64,000 nucleotides of DNA from Ignavibacteriales bacterium. Its GTDB lineage: Bacteria > Bacteroidota > Ignavibacteria > Ignavibacteriales > SURF-24. Below, piece after piece: positions 34,719 through 42,769 of the stretch (position 1 is the stretch's first letter; each line of letters opens with the position of its first letter). The stretch spans positions 58,228 through 122,227 of the forward strand of contig JAPLFH010000055.1 of the NCBI GenBank assembly GCA_026390815.1, read 5' to 3'. Under the pieces are notes generated by a model, which was not told the origin of the DNA, did not search any database, and saw only the letters and a list, made by a program, of their open reading frames with translations. The position numbers and the translations under genes were made by a program.

Positions 34719-35375
34719 TTATCTTTTTCTCTCAAATTCTTTTAATGCTTTTTTATTGTTTTTATCTCTACTAATATATTTAACTAATGTTTTTACAACT
34801 GTATACTTACTTCCTTCTATTTCTGTATATCCCTCATTTATTATTTTTTGCACCATCTCATTCGCTATATATTTTCGATCTTGATTTGTTAAATCATATC
34901 CTTTTATTAATTCATTATATTTTTCTGTTAATAAACCTCTATATACTACTTTATCTTTATTTATTAATTCATCTTTAGGTTCTAATAGTAAGTTATCATT
35001 ATCAGTTATATTTTCTGATATTACCTCCTCTGGTTCATTATTACTAATATTTCTTTTAATAATTTGAAGGGACTCTTTTATCATTCTCAAATAACCATCG
35101 TAACGCGTAGCATCCTTTTTTCTAATTTGACTAGGATTATTATTAAAGGAATTTTGTTCTATGATTGGGATAGACAACCTTCCAACAGCTTGATTAGAAT
35201 TATTAAATTCTTTTCTTCCATCTTTCCTATTTTTCAGTTTAAGGGATATTCTTTCTATCAAATCTTCAAAGAAATCTTTATTAAATGTCAGATCAATCTT
35301 TTCCTTGTCCAGGTAACCATATAAATATTTTATATCGCTATCGGTTAAACCGTCAAAATATTTATTATTATCCAC
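34719..35375 (-). CDS. Hypothetical protein of the integrative element (218 aa)
   Basis: A highly charged, Asn/Lys/Glu-rich protein with several predicted helices and a low-complexity acidic middle (about 110-140). No recognised domain. The start codon is GTG, preceded by AAAGGTGG. It lies directly after the right-hand AGTTGTTAAGGT repeat cluster, so it is the first gene transcribed from that region and ends at a terminator. A role as an initiator or regulator binding those repeats is a guess from position. Confidence 0.7.
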   Translation of the reverse strand: MDNNKYFDGLTDSDIKYLYGYLDKEKIDLTFNKDFFEDLIERISLKLKNRKDGRKEFNNSNQAVGRLSIPIIEQNSFNNNPSQIRKKDATRYDGYLRMIKESLQIIKRNISNNEPEEVISENITDNDNLLLEPKDELINKDKVVYRGLLTEKYNELIKGYDLTNQDRKYIANEMVQKIINEGYTEIEGSKYTVVKTLVKYISRDKNNKKALKEFERKR

Positions 35376-35410
35376 CTAACCACCTTTTATTTTCTTGCTG
35401 CTTTTAAGAT

Positions 35411-35530
35411 AGTTGTTAAGATGCTATTAAGATTATAAAAACCTTAACAACTCCACAAGTAAAAATTGGTAATTTACATTAAAAAAGCAATAAGTTATTA
35501 CCAAAATAGAGTTGTTAAGGTATTAAGGTA
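35411..35530. repeat. Right AGTTGTTAAGGT repeat cluster
   Basis: Contains AGTTGTTAAGAT (35411-35422), ACCTTAACAACT (35441-35452) and AGTTGTTAAGGT followed by ATTAAGGTA (35510-35530). The last block is identical over 21 bp, in inverted orientation, to the left cluster at 30038-30058. It occupies the 208-bp gene-free gap upstream of the 218-aa gene. Candidate origin iterons or operators. Confidence 0.7.
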
Positions 35531-35583
35531 GTTTCCCTATGCCTTTTTCTTAATTTCACCTATTATAGGCATAACCTTATAAA

Positions 35584-36039
35584 TTATATTTCCTCAAGGA
35601 CTAACAATAAAAGCTTATCTATTCTTTCTTTAAGATTTTCAAGGTTATCAATTACAGCTTGCATTGAATCAGAAAAATTCATTATTTTTTCTTCAAATAC
35701 ACTTCTTGTAAAATTATCACATTCCCCCCTTAGATAATCGTTCAAGTCCGGTAATATATCTAAAGAGCACCACACGTTAATAATACCCGTAACTTTTCTG
35801 AGTTCTTCATAAAAATAAATTTGGCCTAGATCACCTGGTTTAATTTTTTCTAAAGAATCAATTTCATTAATGTCCATAATTTTTCCTTTTGAATCGGATT
35901 CAAAAAAAGAATCTTTAAGACCGTTTTTACCCTGGACAATTAACAGACTTTCATCTTTTTTAATTTTTTGTCTGTTTAAAGTTTTTCTTAATTCACAATC
36001 TACATTTAAGTTATCCCCTTGTAAAATATTATTTTCCAT
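35584..36039 (-). CDS. Hypothetical protein of the integrative element (151 aa)
   Basis: An acidic helical protein with a coiled-coil-like C-terminus (EKIMNFSDSMQAVIDNLENL, then a Leu-rich end). No family recognised. An in-frame ATG exists at 36051, but GAGG within that leader sits seven bases before the ATG at 36039, which is preferred. It follows the 69-aa gene after 22 bp and precedes the repeat-rich gap. Confidence 0.65.
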   Translation of the reverse strand: MENNILQGDNLNVDCELRKTLNRQKIKKDESLLIVQGKNGLKDSFFESDSKGKIMDINEIDSLEKIKPGDLGQIYFYEELRKVTGIINVWCSLDILPDLNDYLRGECDNFTRSVFEEKIMNFSDSMQAVIDNLENLKERIDKLLLLVLEEI

Positions 36040-36061
36040 TTTGTGCCTCATTTAATTTAGT

Positions 36062-36271
36062 TTAGTTATTATAATTGGTTAAATATTGCTCTAGTGTTTC
36101 TTTAAATTCCTTATATGCAAACCATACTCCGCTTGCTATTTTTGAATCTTTAGCTCCACTTTGATTAATTACACTCATAACTCCCTCAATTGTAACCTCT
36201 AAAATTGATAGCTTTATTTCTATGCTATCAACAAAATCCAATTTTGAAGGTAGTTCTTTCATTGTTTCCAT
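36062..36271 (-). CDS. Small hypothetical protein next to integrase A (69 aa)
   Basis: 69 residues, no known family; the composition suggests a small helical protein. Its ribosome binding site (GGAGGTC) is made by the last codons of integrase A and its ATG begins one base after that gene's stop, so translation is coupled. The same arrangement occurs at integrase B and the tail-protein gene, although the proteins that follow are unrelated. Position suggests an excisionase-like or regulatory role; this is not shown by sequence. Confidence 0.65.
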   Translation of the reverse strand: METMKELPSKLDFVDSIEIKLSILEVTIEGVMSVINQSGAKDSKIASGVWFAYKEFKETLEQYLTNYNN

Positions 36272-36272
36272 T

Positions 36273-37328
36273 TTAGACCTCCATTATTTTTTGATCGATT
36301 GATAAATTATTTCCTAGCAAATCAACAGCGATCCGTAAAGAACTATTAACCATATGGGAATAAATTTCAGTTGTTTTACTAGAACTATGACCGGCAAGCT
36401 GTTGAACTGTAAAAAGAGAAACATTTTTATTAACCAGGTTTGAACAAAACGAATGCCTTAAACTGTGTAAATGTAGCTGTGGATTTAGTCCCGATATTCT
36501 AACACATTTCTTAAATTGTTTTGATACATAATCAACAGTTAAAGGAACATCGGAAGATATCCTATAAAAAACATATTGATTAAAATTAAGGTGGTGAATC
36601 TTAGGAATTTTTTTAAGAAAGATACTAAAAATAATTTCATTCAAGGGAATGATTCTTTCTTTCCTGGACTTGGTGGAAAAGTTTTCTTTATTCCGAATAT
36701 GTAAAATCCGATTAGTCAAATCGATATCGGAGAGCTGAAGGTTAATAGCTTCGCCACATCTTAATCCAGTATAAAAAAGCAAGGTGTAAAAATCTTTCAA
36801 GAGAGGATTATCAACAAACGAAATGAATAAATTAAATTCATCTTCCGTTAAGAACGTTGGCAAATTTCTTTTTGCTTTTGGTGGTTTAAATTTCTTGAAT
36901 GGATTGTATTCTATATATCCCCAGCATTCAGCATTATTAAACGCTGCTTTCAATGTACGATAATATAATGAAGCTCCGCTTTCCGATCTTTGAAAAGTGA
37001 TTGAAATAAATTTCTCTATTATTCTTTTATCAATTTTTTGTAGTTCAATATTTCCAATAAAATCAATTAACATTTTTAATGATAGCTTGATAGACCGAAT
37101 ATAAGCCTTACTTTTTACCATTGAAATAGACTCTACATATTCATCTTGAAATGTTTTTAGATGAATTACTGGTTTCAACTTTTTTTTAGTGATCTTATTC
37201 TCAAATTCATTGAGGAATTTTAAAGCATCATTTTTATAAATTGCTTTTGTGGAAATCTTAGTTCTTTTTTCACCGTTCAAATAGATAACCTGGTAATAAG
37301 GGGAAAGCTTATTTTTGATTAGATACAT
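36273..37328 (-). CDS. Tyrosine recombinase/integrase A (att-proximal)
   Basis: 351 residues. The N-terminus (about 1-50) looks like an arm-binding domain, followed by a SAM-like core-binding domain (about 60-150) and a complete catalytic domain: R190 (TGLRCGEA), H288-x-x-R291 (HSLRHSF), H314 (LAGHSS) and nucleophile Y323 (EIYSHM). It lies 88 bp from attR and is the likely enzyme for integration at tRNA-Thr. The last 200 or so codons are close to identical in DNA to integrase B, ending in the same KIMEV and stop. Confidence 0.95.
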   Translation of the reverse strand: MYLIKNKLSPYYQVIYLNGEKRTKISTKAIYKNDALKFLNEFENKITKKKLKPVIHLKTFQDEYVESISMVKSKAYIRSIKLSLKMLIDFIGNIELQKIDKRIIEKFISITFQRSESGASLYYRTLKAAFNNAECWGYIEYNPFKKFKPPKAKRNLPTFLTEDEFNLFISFVDNPLLKDFYTLLFYTGLRCGEAINLQLSDIDLTNRILHIRNKENFSTKSRKERIIPLNEIIFSIFLKKIPKIHHLNFNQYVFYRISSDVPLTVDYVSKQFKKCVRISGLNPQLHLHSLRHSFCSNLVNKNVSLFTVQQLAGHSSSKTTEIYSHMVNSSLRIAVDLLGNNLSIDQKIMEV

Positions 37329-37415
37329 ATAAAAAACTCCCGAATCAGTACCCGAAAGTGTACCTATAAAATAAAATTGCTTTTATTTCAGGTTAAAAAG
37401 CAGGTTTCCCCGTTT

Positions 37416-37467
37416 ATTTGTAATCAGCAGGTCGCGGGTTCGAGTCCCATAGCCAGCTCTATAAAAG
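37416..37467 (+). repeat. attR: 52-bp direct repeat, displaced tRNA-Thr 3' fragment
   Basis: A perfect copy of 29516-29567, starting one base before the anticodon loop. Upstream sequence does not continue the tRNA, so this is a 3' fragment, not a gene. It is followed by its own hairpin (AGCCTTAAAAT at 37466-37476 with ATTTTAGGGCT at 37482-37492, then a T-run), the displaced original tRNA terminator or that of an earlier insertion. Confidence 0.93.
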
Positions 37468-37694
37468 CCTTAAAATATTGAATTTTAGGGCTTTTTTATT
37501 CTTCACACTCAAAGATTCCTGCTGACTTGCTATTACAAAATGTATGGACTTTGTATGGAGTTTGTAAGGCTCTCCACTATTATTTAATTATTATTAAGAA
37601 CAGAATAAAAATTTGATTATATCTGGAATTGAATTTAGTATCTTAATTTTTATAAATCAATCTTCTGGCAATTTCAATCTCAATGAATGTAACA
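37468..37694. other. Possible left-end remnant of a second integrated element
   Basis: Beyond attR, a tRNA-type terminator is followed, 73 bp after the att repeat, by repeats TGTATGGACTTTGTATGGAG (37541-37560). At the true left end, GTACCTACTTTTGTACCCAC lies at the same offset, 73 bp after attL, and the sequence between (GACCTGCTA versus GACTTGCTA) is also similar. So this stretch has the layout of an element left end rather than plain chromosome. No gene; TonB receptor 1 ends at 37695 from the other side. Confidence 0.45.
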
Positions 37695-39923
37695 TTATAA
37701 GTCTATTCGTATAGATGCTGTGGGCAGAAAGGGAAGCATGTTTACACGCCTGCCAGTTTTTCTCTCAAGATAAAATAAGTTCTTCCTGTCATATACATTT
37801 ATTATGCTGAAGCTTAATGACAGATCAGAAAAAAATAATCTGAATTTTTTCGATACGCTGAGATCGAGCCTGTGATAATATGGAAGCCTGCCCAGATTTT
37901 TATCAGCCAGTATTGTAAATGGTTCATAGTTTTCAAGAATGAACCACATCGAGAAGAGATCTTTGAAATAAAGCTTGTCATAGAATCCTTCTATCTGAGT
38001 AAACGGCTGACCAGTGCTGAGCGTCCATATTGCACTTGCATTCCACCTGCTGCCAAGATCATAGCTTAAATTAACTGTAACCTGGTGGCGTGAATCATAC
38101 CGTGGATAATAAATCCAGTTATTAAGATTTTTATATGCCCAGCTTAACGTGTACGAAACAGTTGCGTTAATTTTTTGATCAAGATAGTTGAGCATAAATT
38201 CCCAGCCGTATGATTCCCCGCTTATGCTTACAAGGTCCGGATCTTCTGCATCAACTTTATCTTTATTTAGCTCGGTAATGTTGTGGAGTAATTTGTAATA
38301 ACCCTCAATATTCAGCATCAGGTTTTCTGTTATGTTGATGTCTGCACCTATTACATAATGCACTGCCGATGGCGTGCGAAGATAATCGGGAACAATAATC
38401 CAAGGCTCGAATAATGAGATAATATCATTGTCATCAGAGAGTGTTACCATTTCCTGCGAGTAAATTCCCCATGCTGCTTTAAGTGATATTAGAGGATTCA
38501 TATTGTACTTAATGCTTACACGCGGCTCAAACAGAGTCTTATTATTCACAGCAAGCGAAGCAGCATTTATTCTTGTCCCTGCATCGGCAATAAATTTATC
38601 GAATCTCAGCAGCCTGTACTTTCCATAAATAGAAATGTTCGCACCAAAATCCGAAATGTTTGTCTTTGCATTTCTCAAATTAACAAAGCTGTATTCGGAG
38701 TTAAATGATTTAACAGAATAACCAACACGCAGCTCATCACGGCTATCGTAAATATAATTGAAGTCCATCTTCAATGTTATATCATCAACTTTGTTGCGGC
38801 GTGGAAGTGCGCTGCTCTCATTGGGTAACACTTCTGCCCTGAAATTGCTGTATGATAAAGTAAGTTCAGAGTAAAGCGGACTTTCCCAAGCTTGAAACCA
38901 TGTTGCGCCAAAAAGATTGTTCGACCAGCTAAAATCTTCCCGCAGCTTGTTTTCATTCTTTAGCTTATCTCCGCTGTTAAATCCGAACAGCGATACTTTT
39001 GTTATTCTCTTCTCATCGGTTGTTACATAGTTAGCTTTGAATGAAAGATCGTGAAAATCGAATGGAGCATCTTTATAGTTAAGGAATTTTTTAAGCACGT
39101 TATCAAATAAACTTTTTCTCCCTGTTATTATGAAAGATCCATTCGGGATTGGACCTTCAACAGAAGCTTTGCCTGTAAGAAAGCTTAAGTTGGCAGAACC
39201 AGCAAACCTGTTTCGGTTACCGTTTTTTGTTACAAGATTAAGTACCGATGATAACCTGTCCCCAAACTCGGCTGTATAGCCGCCTTTGTAAAACTCAACT
39301 ACGTTAATCATTTCGGGATCAATTACGCTGAATAATCCCATTGCATGAAAAGGATTATAAACTGAAACACCGTTAAGTAGAATCAGGTTCTGATCACTTG
39401 AACCACCGCGTACATAATATCTTGCAGAAACATCTCCGGAAGATTTTACACCTGGCAGTAATTGCAGTGAACGCATAATGTCAGTTTCCACACTTTTAGG
39501 CAAAAGCTCAAGCTCTTTAATTGTTATTCGCTGCAGACCAATGTCCGTTTCCTTTTGTCGGGAGATTCTTTTACCTATGGTTTCAATTTCCTGCAGTTGT
39601 GCTGTACGTGGATTTAATTCTATTGTAAGCTGTGTAATTTTATTTGCTGTAATATTAAAATGGATTTGTTTTGTTTCATATCCAACGTGGGATACTTTCA
39701 AAGTAAGATTTGCAATTGCTGGAATTGCCGGTAATGTAAAGTTACCGTTAAGATCTGCAACAATTCCCTGTTTGGTTTCTTCAACATAAATAGTCACATA
39801 AGCAAGAGTCTCTCCATTGGTTGAATCGACAATAACTCCACGGAGAGTACCCGTTTGCTGGGCAAAGGATAGGCTGCCAATAATTATGATTAAGAAAAGC
39901 GAAGCATAGAGAATTTTTTTCAT
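37695..39923 (-). CDS. TonB-dependent outer-membrane receptor 1
   Basis: 742 residues. Signal peptide (1 to about 21); a carboxypeptidase-regulatory-like beta domain (about 24-110, GTLRGVIVDSTNGETLAYV); a plug domain (about 125-230) with YYVRGGSSDQNLILLNGV; and a 22-strand-type barrel to the C-terminus. The plug follows the SusC/FecA-like pattern. It would import a ligand across the outer membrane using TonB energy. The DUF4249-like gene lies upstream on the same strand with a 179-bp gap. Receptor 2 (49012-51240) is the same length and very similar throughout, so the two are duplicates. The ligand is unknown. Confidence 0.92.
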   Translation of the reverse strand: MKKILYASLFLIIIIGSLSFAQQTGTLRGVIVDSTNGETLAYVTIYVEETKQGIVADLNGNFTLPAIPAIANLTLKVSHVGYETKQIHFNITANKITQLTIELNPRTAQLQEIETIGKRISRQKETDIGLQRITIKELELLPKSVETDIMRSLQLLPGVKSSGDVSARYYVRGGSSDQNLILLNGVSVYNPFHAMGLFSVIDPEMINVVEFYKGGYTAEFGDRLSSVLNLVTKNGNRNRFAGSANLSFLTGKASVEGPIPNGSFIITGRKSLFDNVLKKFLNYKDAPFDFHDLSFKANYVTTDEKRITKVSLFGFNSGDKLKNENKLREDFSWSNNLFGATWFQAWESPLYSELTLSYSNFRAEVLPNESSALPRRNKVDDITLKMDFNYIYDSRDELRVGYSVKSFNSEYSFVNLRNAKTNISDFGANISIYGKYRLLRFDKFIADAGTRINAASLAVNNKTLFEPRVSIKYNMNPLISLKAAWGIYSQEMVTLSDDNDIISLFEPWIIVPDYLRTPSAVHYVIGADINITENLMLNIEGYYKLLHNITELNKDKVDAEDPDLVSISGESYGWEFMLNYLDQKINATVSYTLSWAYKNLNNWIYYPRYDSRHQVTVNLSYDLGSRWNASAIWTLSTGQPFTQIEGFYDKLYFKDLFSMWFILENYEPFTILADKNLGRLPYYHRLDLSVSKKFRLFFSDLSLSFSIINVYDRKNLFYLERKTGRRVNMLPFLPTASIRIDL

Positions 39924-40102
39924 AGCGTTTATTTATTTTGGTTGTAAGCAAATGTTTTGTAAACCAACTATAAAAAGTATTTTTACCCTTTAGATAGAAA
40001 CTCAAGTTTCGCTAATGCCAAATTGTGCTGAATGAAAAATATATTATACATTTCTGTTTTTCATCTCACTACCTTGAGTCCAATGCACTGTAAATAAAAT
40101 TC

Positions 40103-41053
40103 TTATGGATAGAATCCGTAAGCATATCCGAATGACAAAACATACTCCTGTCTCAATACCAGGTTGTATTTCTGTCTTATGTATGAGCCGAATATTCCGT
40201 AACCACCCTGGATGTTTGTATAATCTTTTTCGTCTATCCTTATTGAGTATTCGTCAAGATAGCCGTTTGTAGATGAAATGTAAGCAGACACTGCATTATC
40301 AAATATCAGCAGCTCAAGATATGCATCGTATATTACAATATTTTTTTTGTTTACTTCACCTACTCCTATTTGTTTCATCACTGAATCGAGTGCAGCATTT
40401 TCAAAATTCAAAAAAGTGTTCTTTGATAATTTTGGATATAGCGGAACTGAATCATTACCCGATTGCCTGTATGCTAAAGGAACTTCTTTTGATAATCTTT
40501 GCACATTTCCCGGCTCATTTAATTTGTAAAATATTTTTAGTCGGGGCATATAGTAAACACCTTCATCAGCGGTATGCCACACGAATGCGATGTCACGTTT
40601 GTCTTCATGCGGAATTAAAAATGAAAGTGAATCAAATAATAGTGTTGCAGGAGTCTTGGTAACAGCATATAATCTTTTACCATTTCTAAGAAGAACCCGC
40701 ACTTCCAGATTTGTATTTTGCTTGGCTTCCAGGTTCAAATAATAATAATGCAGCAAATCCGTATAGCGTGTTGTATCTTTTCTTTCAATTATAGTATCCC
40801 GCAGTTGGTAAACCTCACCATCATACCAGAGCCGTATGTCTGCATCAGTTATAGAGGGATCAATCCTGCTGGTATTAGGATCTATCCCTTCAGCATCATA
40901 GCTGCGGGTAAGCGTTGCGGTCTGGAAAGTTGTATCTCCTCTCATCAGGAAAGTTAGTATGTACCTTTCTTTAAATGGCGTTTTGGGATCAACATTTTGA
41001 TCACATGATGCTAACAGTAATATCAGGAGTATAAATGGAATTAATTTCTTCAT
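40103..41053 (-). CDS. DUF4249-like lipoprotein a
   Basis: 316 residues with a lipoprotein signal (LLASC, Cys at about residue 17). A beta-rich body opens with KERYILTFLMRGDTTFQTATLTRSYD and an ADIRLWYDGEVY strand, the layout of DUF4249 proteins that accompany TonB receptors in Bacteroidota. Highly similar paralogues lie at 43880-44839 and 48056-49009, all ending in a GGYGIFG or GGLGIFG segment and a short Tyr-rich tail. It may be a surface partner of the receptor, comparable in position to SusD. It follows PEGA/propeller lipoprotein a after 32 bp. Confidence 0.72.
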   Translation of the reverse strand: MKKLIPFILLILLLASCDQNVDPKTPFKERYILTFLMRGDTTFQTATLTRSYDAEGIDPNTSRIDPSITDADIRLWYDGEVYQLRDTIIERKDTTRYTDLLHYYYLNLEAKQNTNLEVRVLLRNGKRLYAVTKTPATLLFDSLSFLIPHEDKRDIAFVWHTADEGVYYMPRLKIFYKLNEPGNVQRLSKEVPLAYRQSGNDSVPLYPKLSKNTFLNFENAALDSVMKQIGVGEVNKKNIVIYDAYLELLIFDNAVSAYISSTNGYLDEYSIRIDEKDYTNIQGGYGIFGSYIRQKYNLVLRQEYVLSFGYAYGFYP

Positions 41054-41085
41054 AGTCTTTTTTCATTCCAGGTGATCAGAAATTT

Positions 41086-42549
41086 TTATCTCTTTAGTTT
41101 TACTAGTCCACTTACCCGTGTACCTATCCAATGTAAATTACCTTTATCATCGGCTATTGAAAGAGGTACATCTTCTGGAAAAGTGGAATTATAGTAACCC
41201 CATTCATCTCTTATTCTCCGCCTTTCTACATAACCAAAAGAACTGAGCGTTCCAAACCAGATTAAATTATGTCTGTCACGAGAAAAAAAATTAATACTAT
41301 GTGATGATAAGAACGTCCAGGTGTTCTCTGATAAATATGCAAAGCTTGTCATACCCATTGCCGCTTCATTATCATCTGTTTTGAAAGACGCATATAGATC
41401 ATTATTATAATTACATACTAATGCAATTGCCTGTTTCGGGCAGCCGTCATTATTATCATAAAAATCCCATGTATTTCCGCTGTATTTTGCTATACCAAAA
41501 TTTGTTGCAGCATATACCGTGTTTTCATTATCGATAGCAACATCATTTACTATATTAATGGGTAAGCCGGTATTCTGTTGATTATAAATAGTAGAGTTTA
41601 CTCCATCAAATGATATCAATCCATTTCCCCAAGTTCCAATCCATATTTTACCTGTATTATCCCCTGTAATTTTCACAATAGTCATTTCGGGTAAAGTAGT
41701 ATTTGTTGAGTTATATAATATCCACGCTGATCCGGAGATTTTAACTAATCCTCCGCTCGTGGTACCTATCCATTTGTTATCCTGCCCATCAATGTAAATT
41801 GATGCTATACGATTGTCCGGCAGAAGTGAATTTGAATTATTATATGTAGTAAACTTCACTCCATCATAAGTACACAATCCTGCCCCGTCTGTACCAATCC
41901 ATTTCAAATTATTTTTATCTGTCGCAATAGAAAGAACACTGTTGGTAGGAATGTTTGAATTATGAGTATTATAAATAACCATCATTATAGTATCGACCAT
42001 ATCAATATGAGCTTCTGTTACTTTTTGACTCTCAACATTTACATAGACGCTGTCATTAAGATAATTTATTTTGTTATACTTTATTTTATATCGCCCTGGA
42101 AGCAATCCTGAAATATAATCTGGTGTAGTTCTGCCAAGAATGCTATCGTTAAAAATTATATTTACTCCTGGAGGTGTACTTGTGCAATAGATAGTACCCA
42201 GCATGGCGGGACTTACAGTAAAATCAAGGTTTATATATTTCCTTTCATTAACAGTAAGAAAAACATTTATCAAGGAATCTTTCCAGCCAGGCAGACGTAG
42301 AAGAATTTTATAATAACCGCTATCAAGCCAGGTAATACTATCAGGTGTGTTCCTTCCGGTATTCAAACCATTTAAATATATTCTTGCACCTTGCGGCTTA
42401 GATTCGATAAAGATGAATCCTGAATTAGGTTGTGGCTCTGGTTGGCTTATGTTTACTTCTTTATTGCAGGAAATAACAAACCCGAGCAAACCTGTTGCTA
42501 TAAAGAGGGCAATATTTTTAATTGAATACCTTTGAAATCCCGTAAACAT
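41086..42549 (-). CDS. PEGA-domain, seven-blade propeller lipoprotein a
   Basis: 487 residues from the ATG at 42549, which gives a lipoprotein signal ending VISC. The frame stays open another 26 codons upstream, but that leader is not signal-like. Two PEGA domains (about 40-110 and 115-185; PQGARIYLNGLNTG is the first signature) precede seven Reg_prop-type blades, each with a W-I-G-T or related strand (for example WIGTDGAGL, WIGTTSGGL, WIGTRVSGL). Such propellers normally sense in hybrid kinases; here there is no kinase, so this is a surface or periplasmic binding protein. Paired with DUF4249 protein a and receptor 1. Confidence 0.85.
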   Translation of the reverse strand: MFTGFQRYSIKNIALFIATGLLGFVISCNKEVNISQPEPQPNSGFIFIESKPQGARIYLNGLNTGRNTPDSITWLDSGYYKILLRLPGWKDSLINVFLTVNERKYINLDFTVSPAMLGTIYCTSTPPGVNIIFNDSILGRTTPDYISGLLPGRYKIKYNKINYLNDSVYVNVESQKVTEAHIDMVDTIMMVIYNTHNSNIPTNSVLSIATDKNNLKWIGTDGAGLCTYDGVKFTTYNNSNSLLPDNRIASIYIDGQDNKWIGTTSGGLVKISGSAWILYNSTNTTLPEMTIVKITGDNTGKIWIGTWGNGLISFDGVNSTIYNQQNTGLPINIVNDVAIDNENTVYAATNFGIAKYSGNTWDFYDNNDGCPKQAIALVCNYNNDLYASFKTDDNEAAMGMTSFAYLSENTWTFLSSHSINFFSRDRHNLIWFGTLSSFGYVERRRIRDEWGYYNSTFPEDVPLSIADDKGNLHWIGTRVSGLVKLKR

Positions 42550-42769
42550 TTTACAAATATTTAAGAAATAATCAAAGAAATGAAAAGATATAAGTCTGTT
42601 TCTGTCCAGCACCGCTCTATTTCTCATAGCGTTTATTTATTATTAAATATTTTTGGTCAATGCCATTTGCCTTACAGTAAATATGCATTATTCTTATTCA
42701 TTACATCAAAAATATTTTATTTATTTCAGCGAATATCCCAAAGATAAACTGCAATAATTCCTATTCCTC

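Larger units (their letters stand above)
29516..37467. mobile_element. Integrative element in tRNA-Thr (7.9 kb), phage-satellite-like
   Basis: Bounded by perfect 52-bp direct repeats exactly 7,900 bp apart. All nine genes lie on the minus strand. From the right end: tyrosine integrase A, two small unknowns, a repeat-rich gap, a 218-aa unknown, a terminator, tyrosine integrase B, a lambda gpZ-like tail protein, an 83-aa unknown, a Toprim primase and a DUF3987-type ATPase. There is no relaxase, type IV secretion gene, capsid, terminase or lysis gene, so it cannot transfer alone by known routes. Integrase plus primase/ATPase plus a single phage structural gene at a tRNA matches the plan of phage satellites and tycheposon-like elements; that classification is inference. 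Confidence 0.88.
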
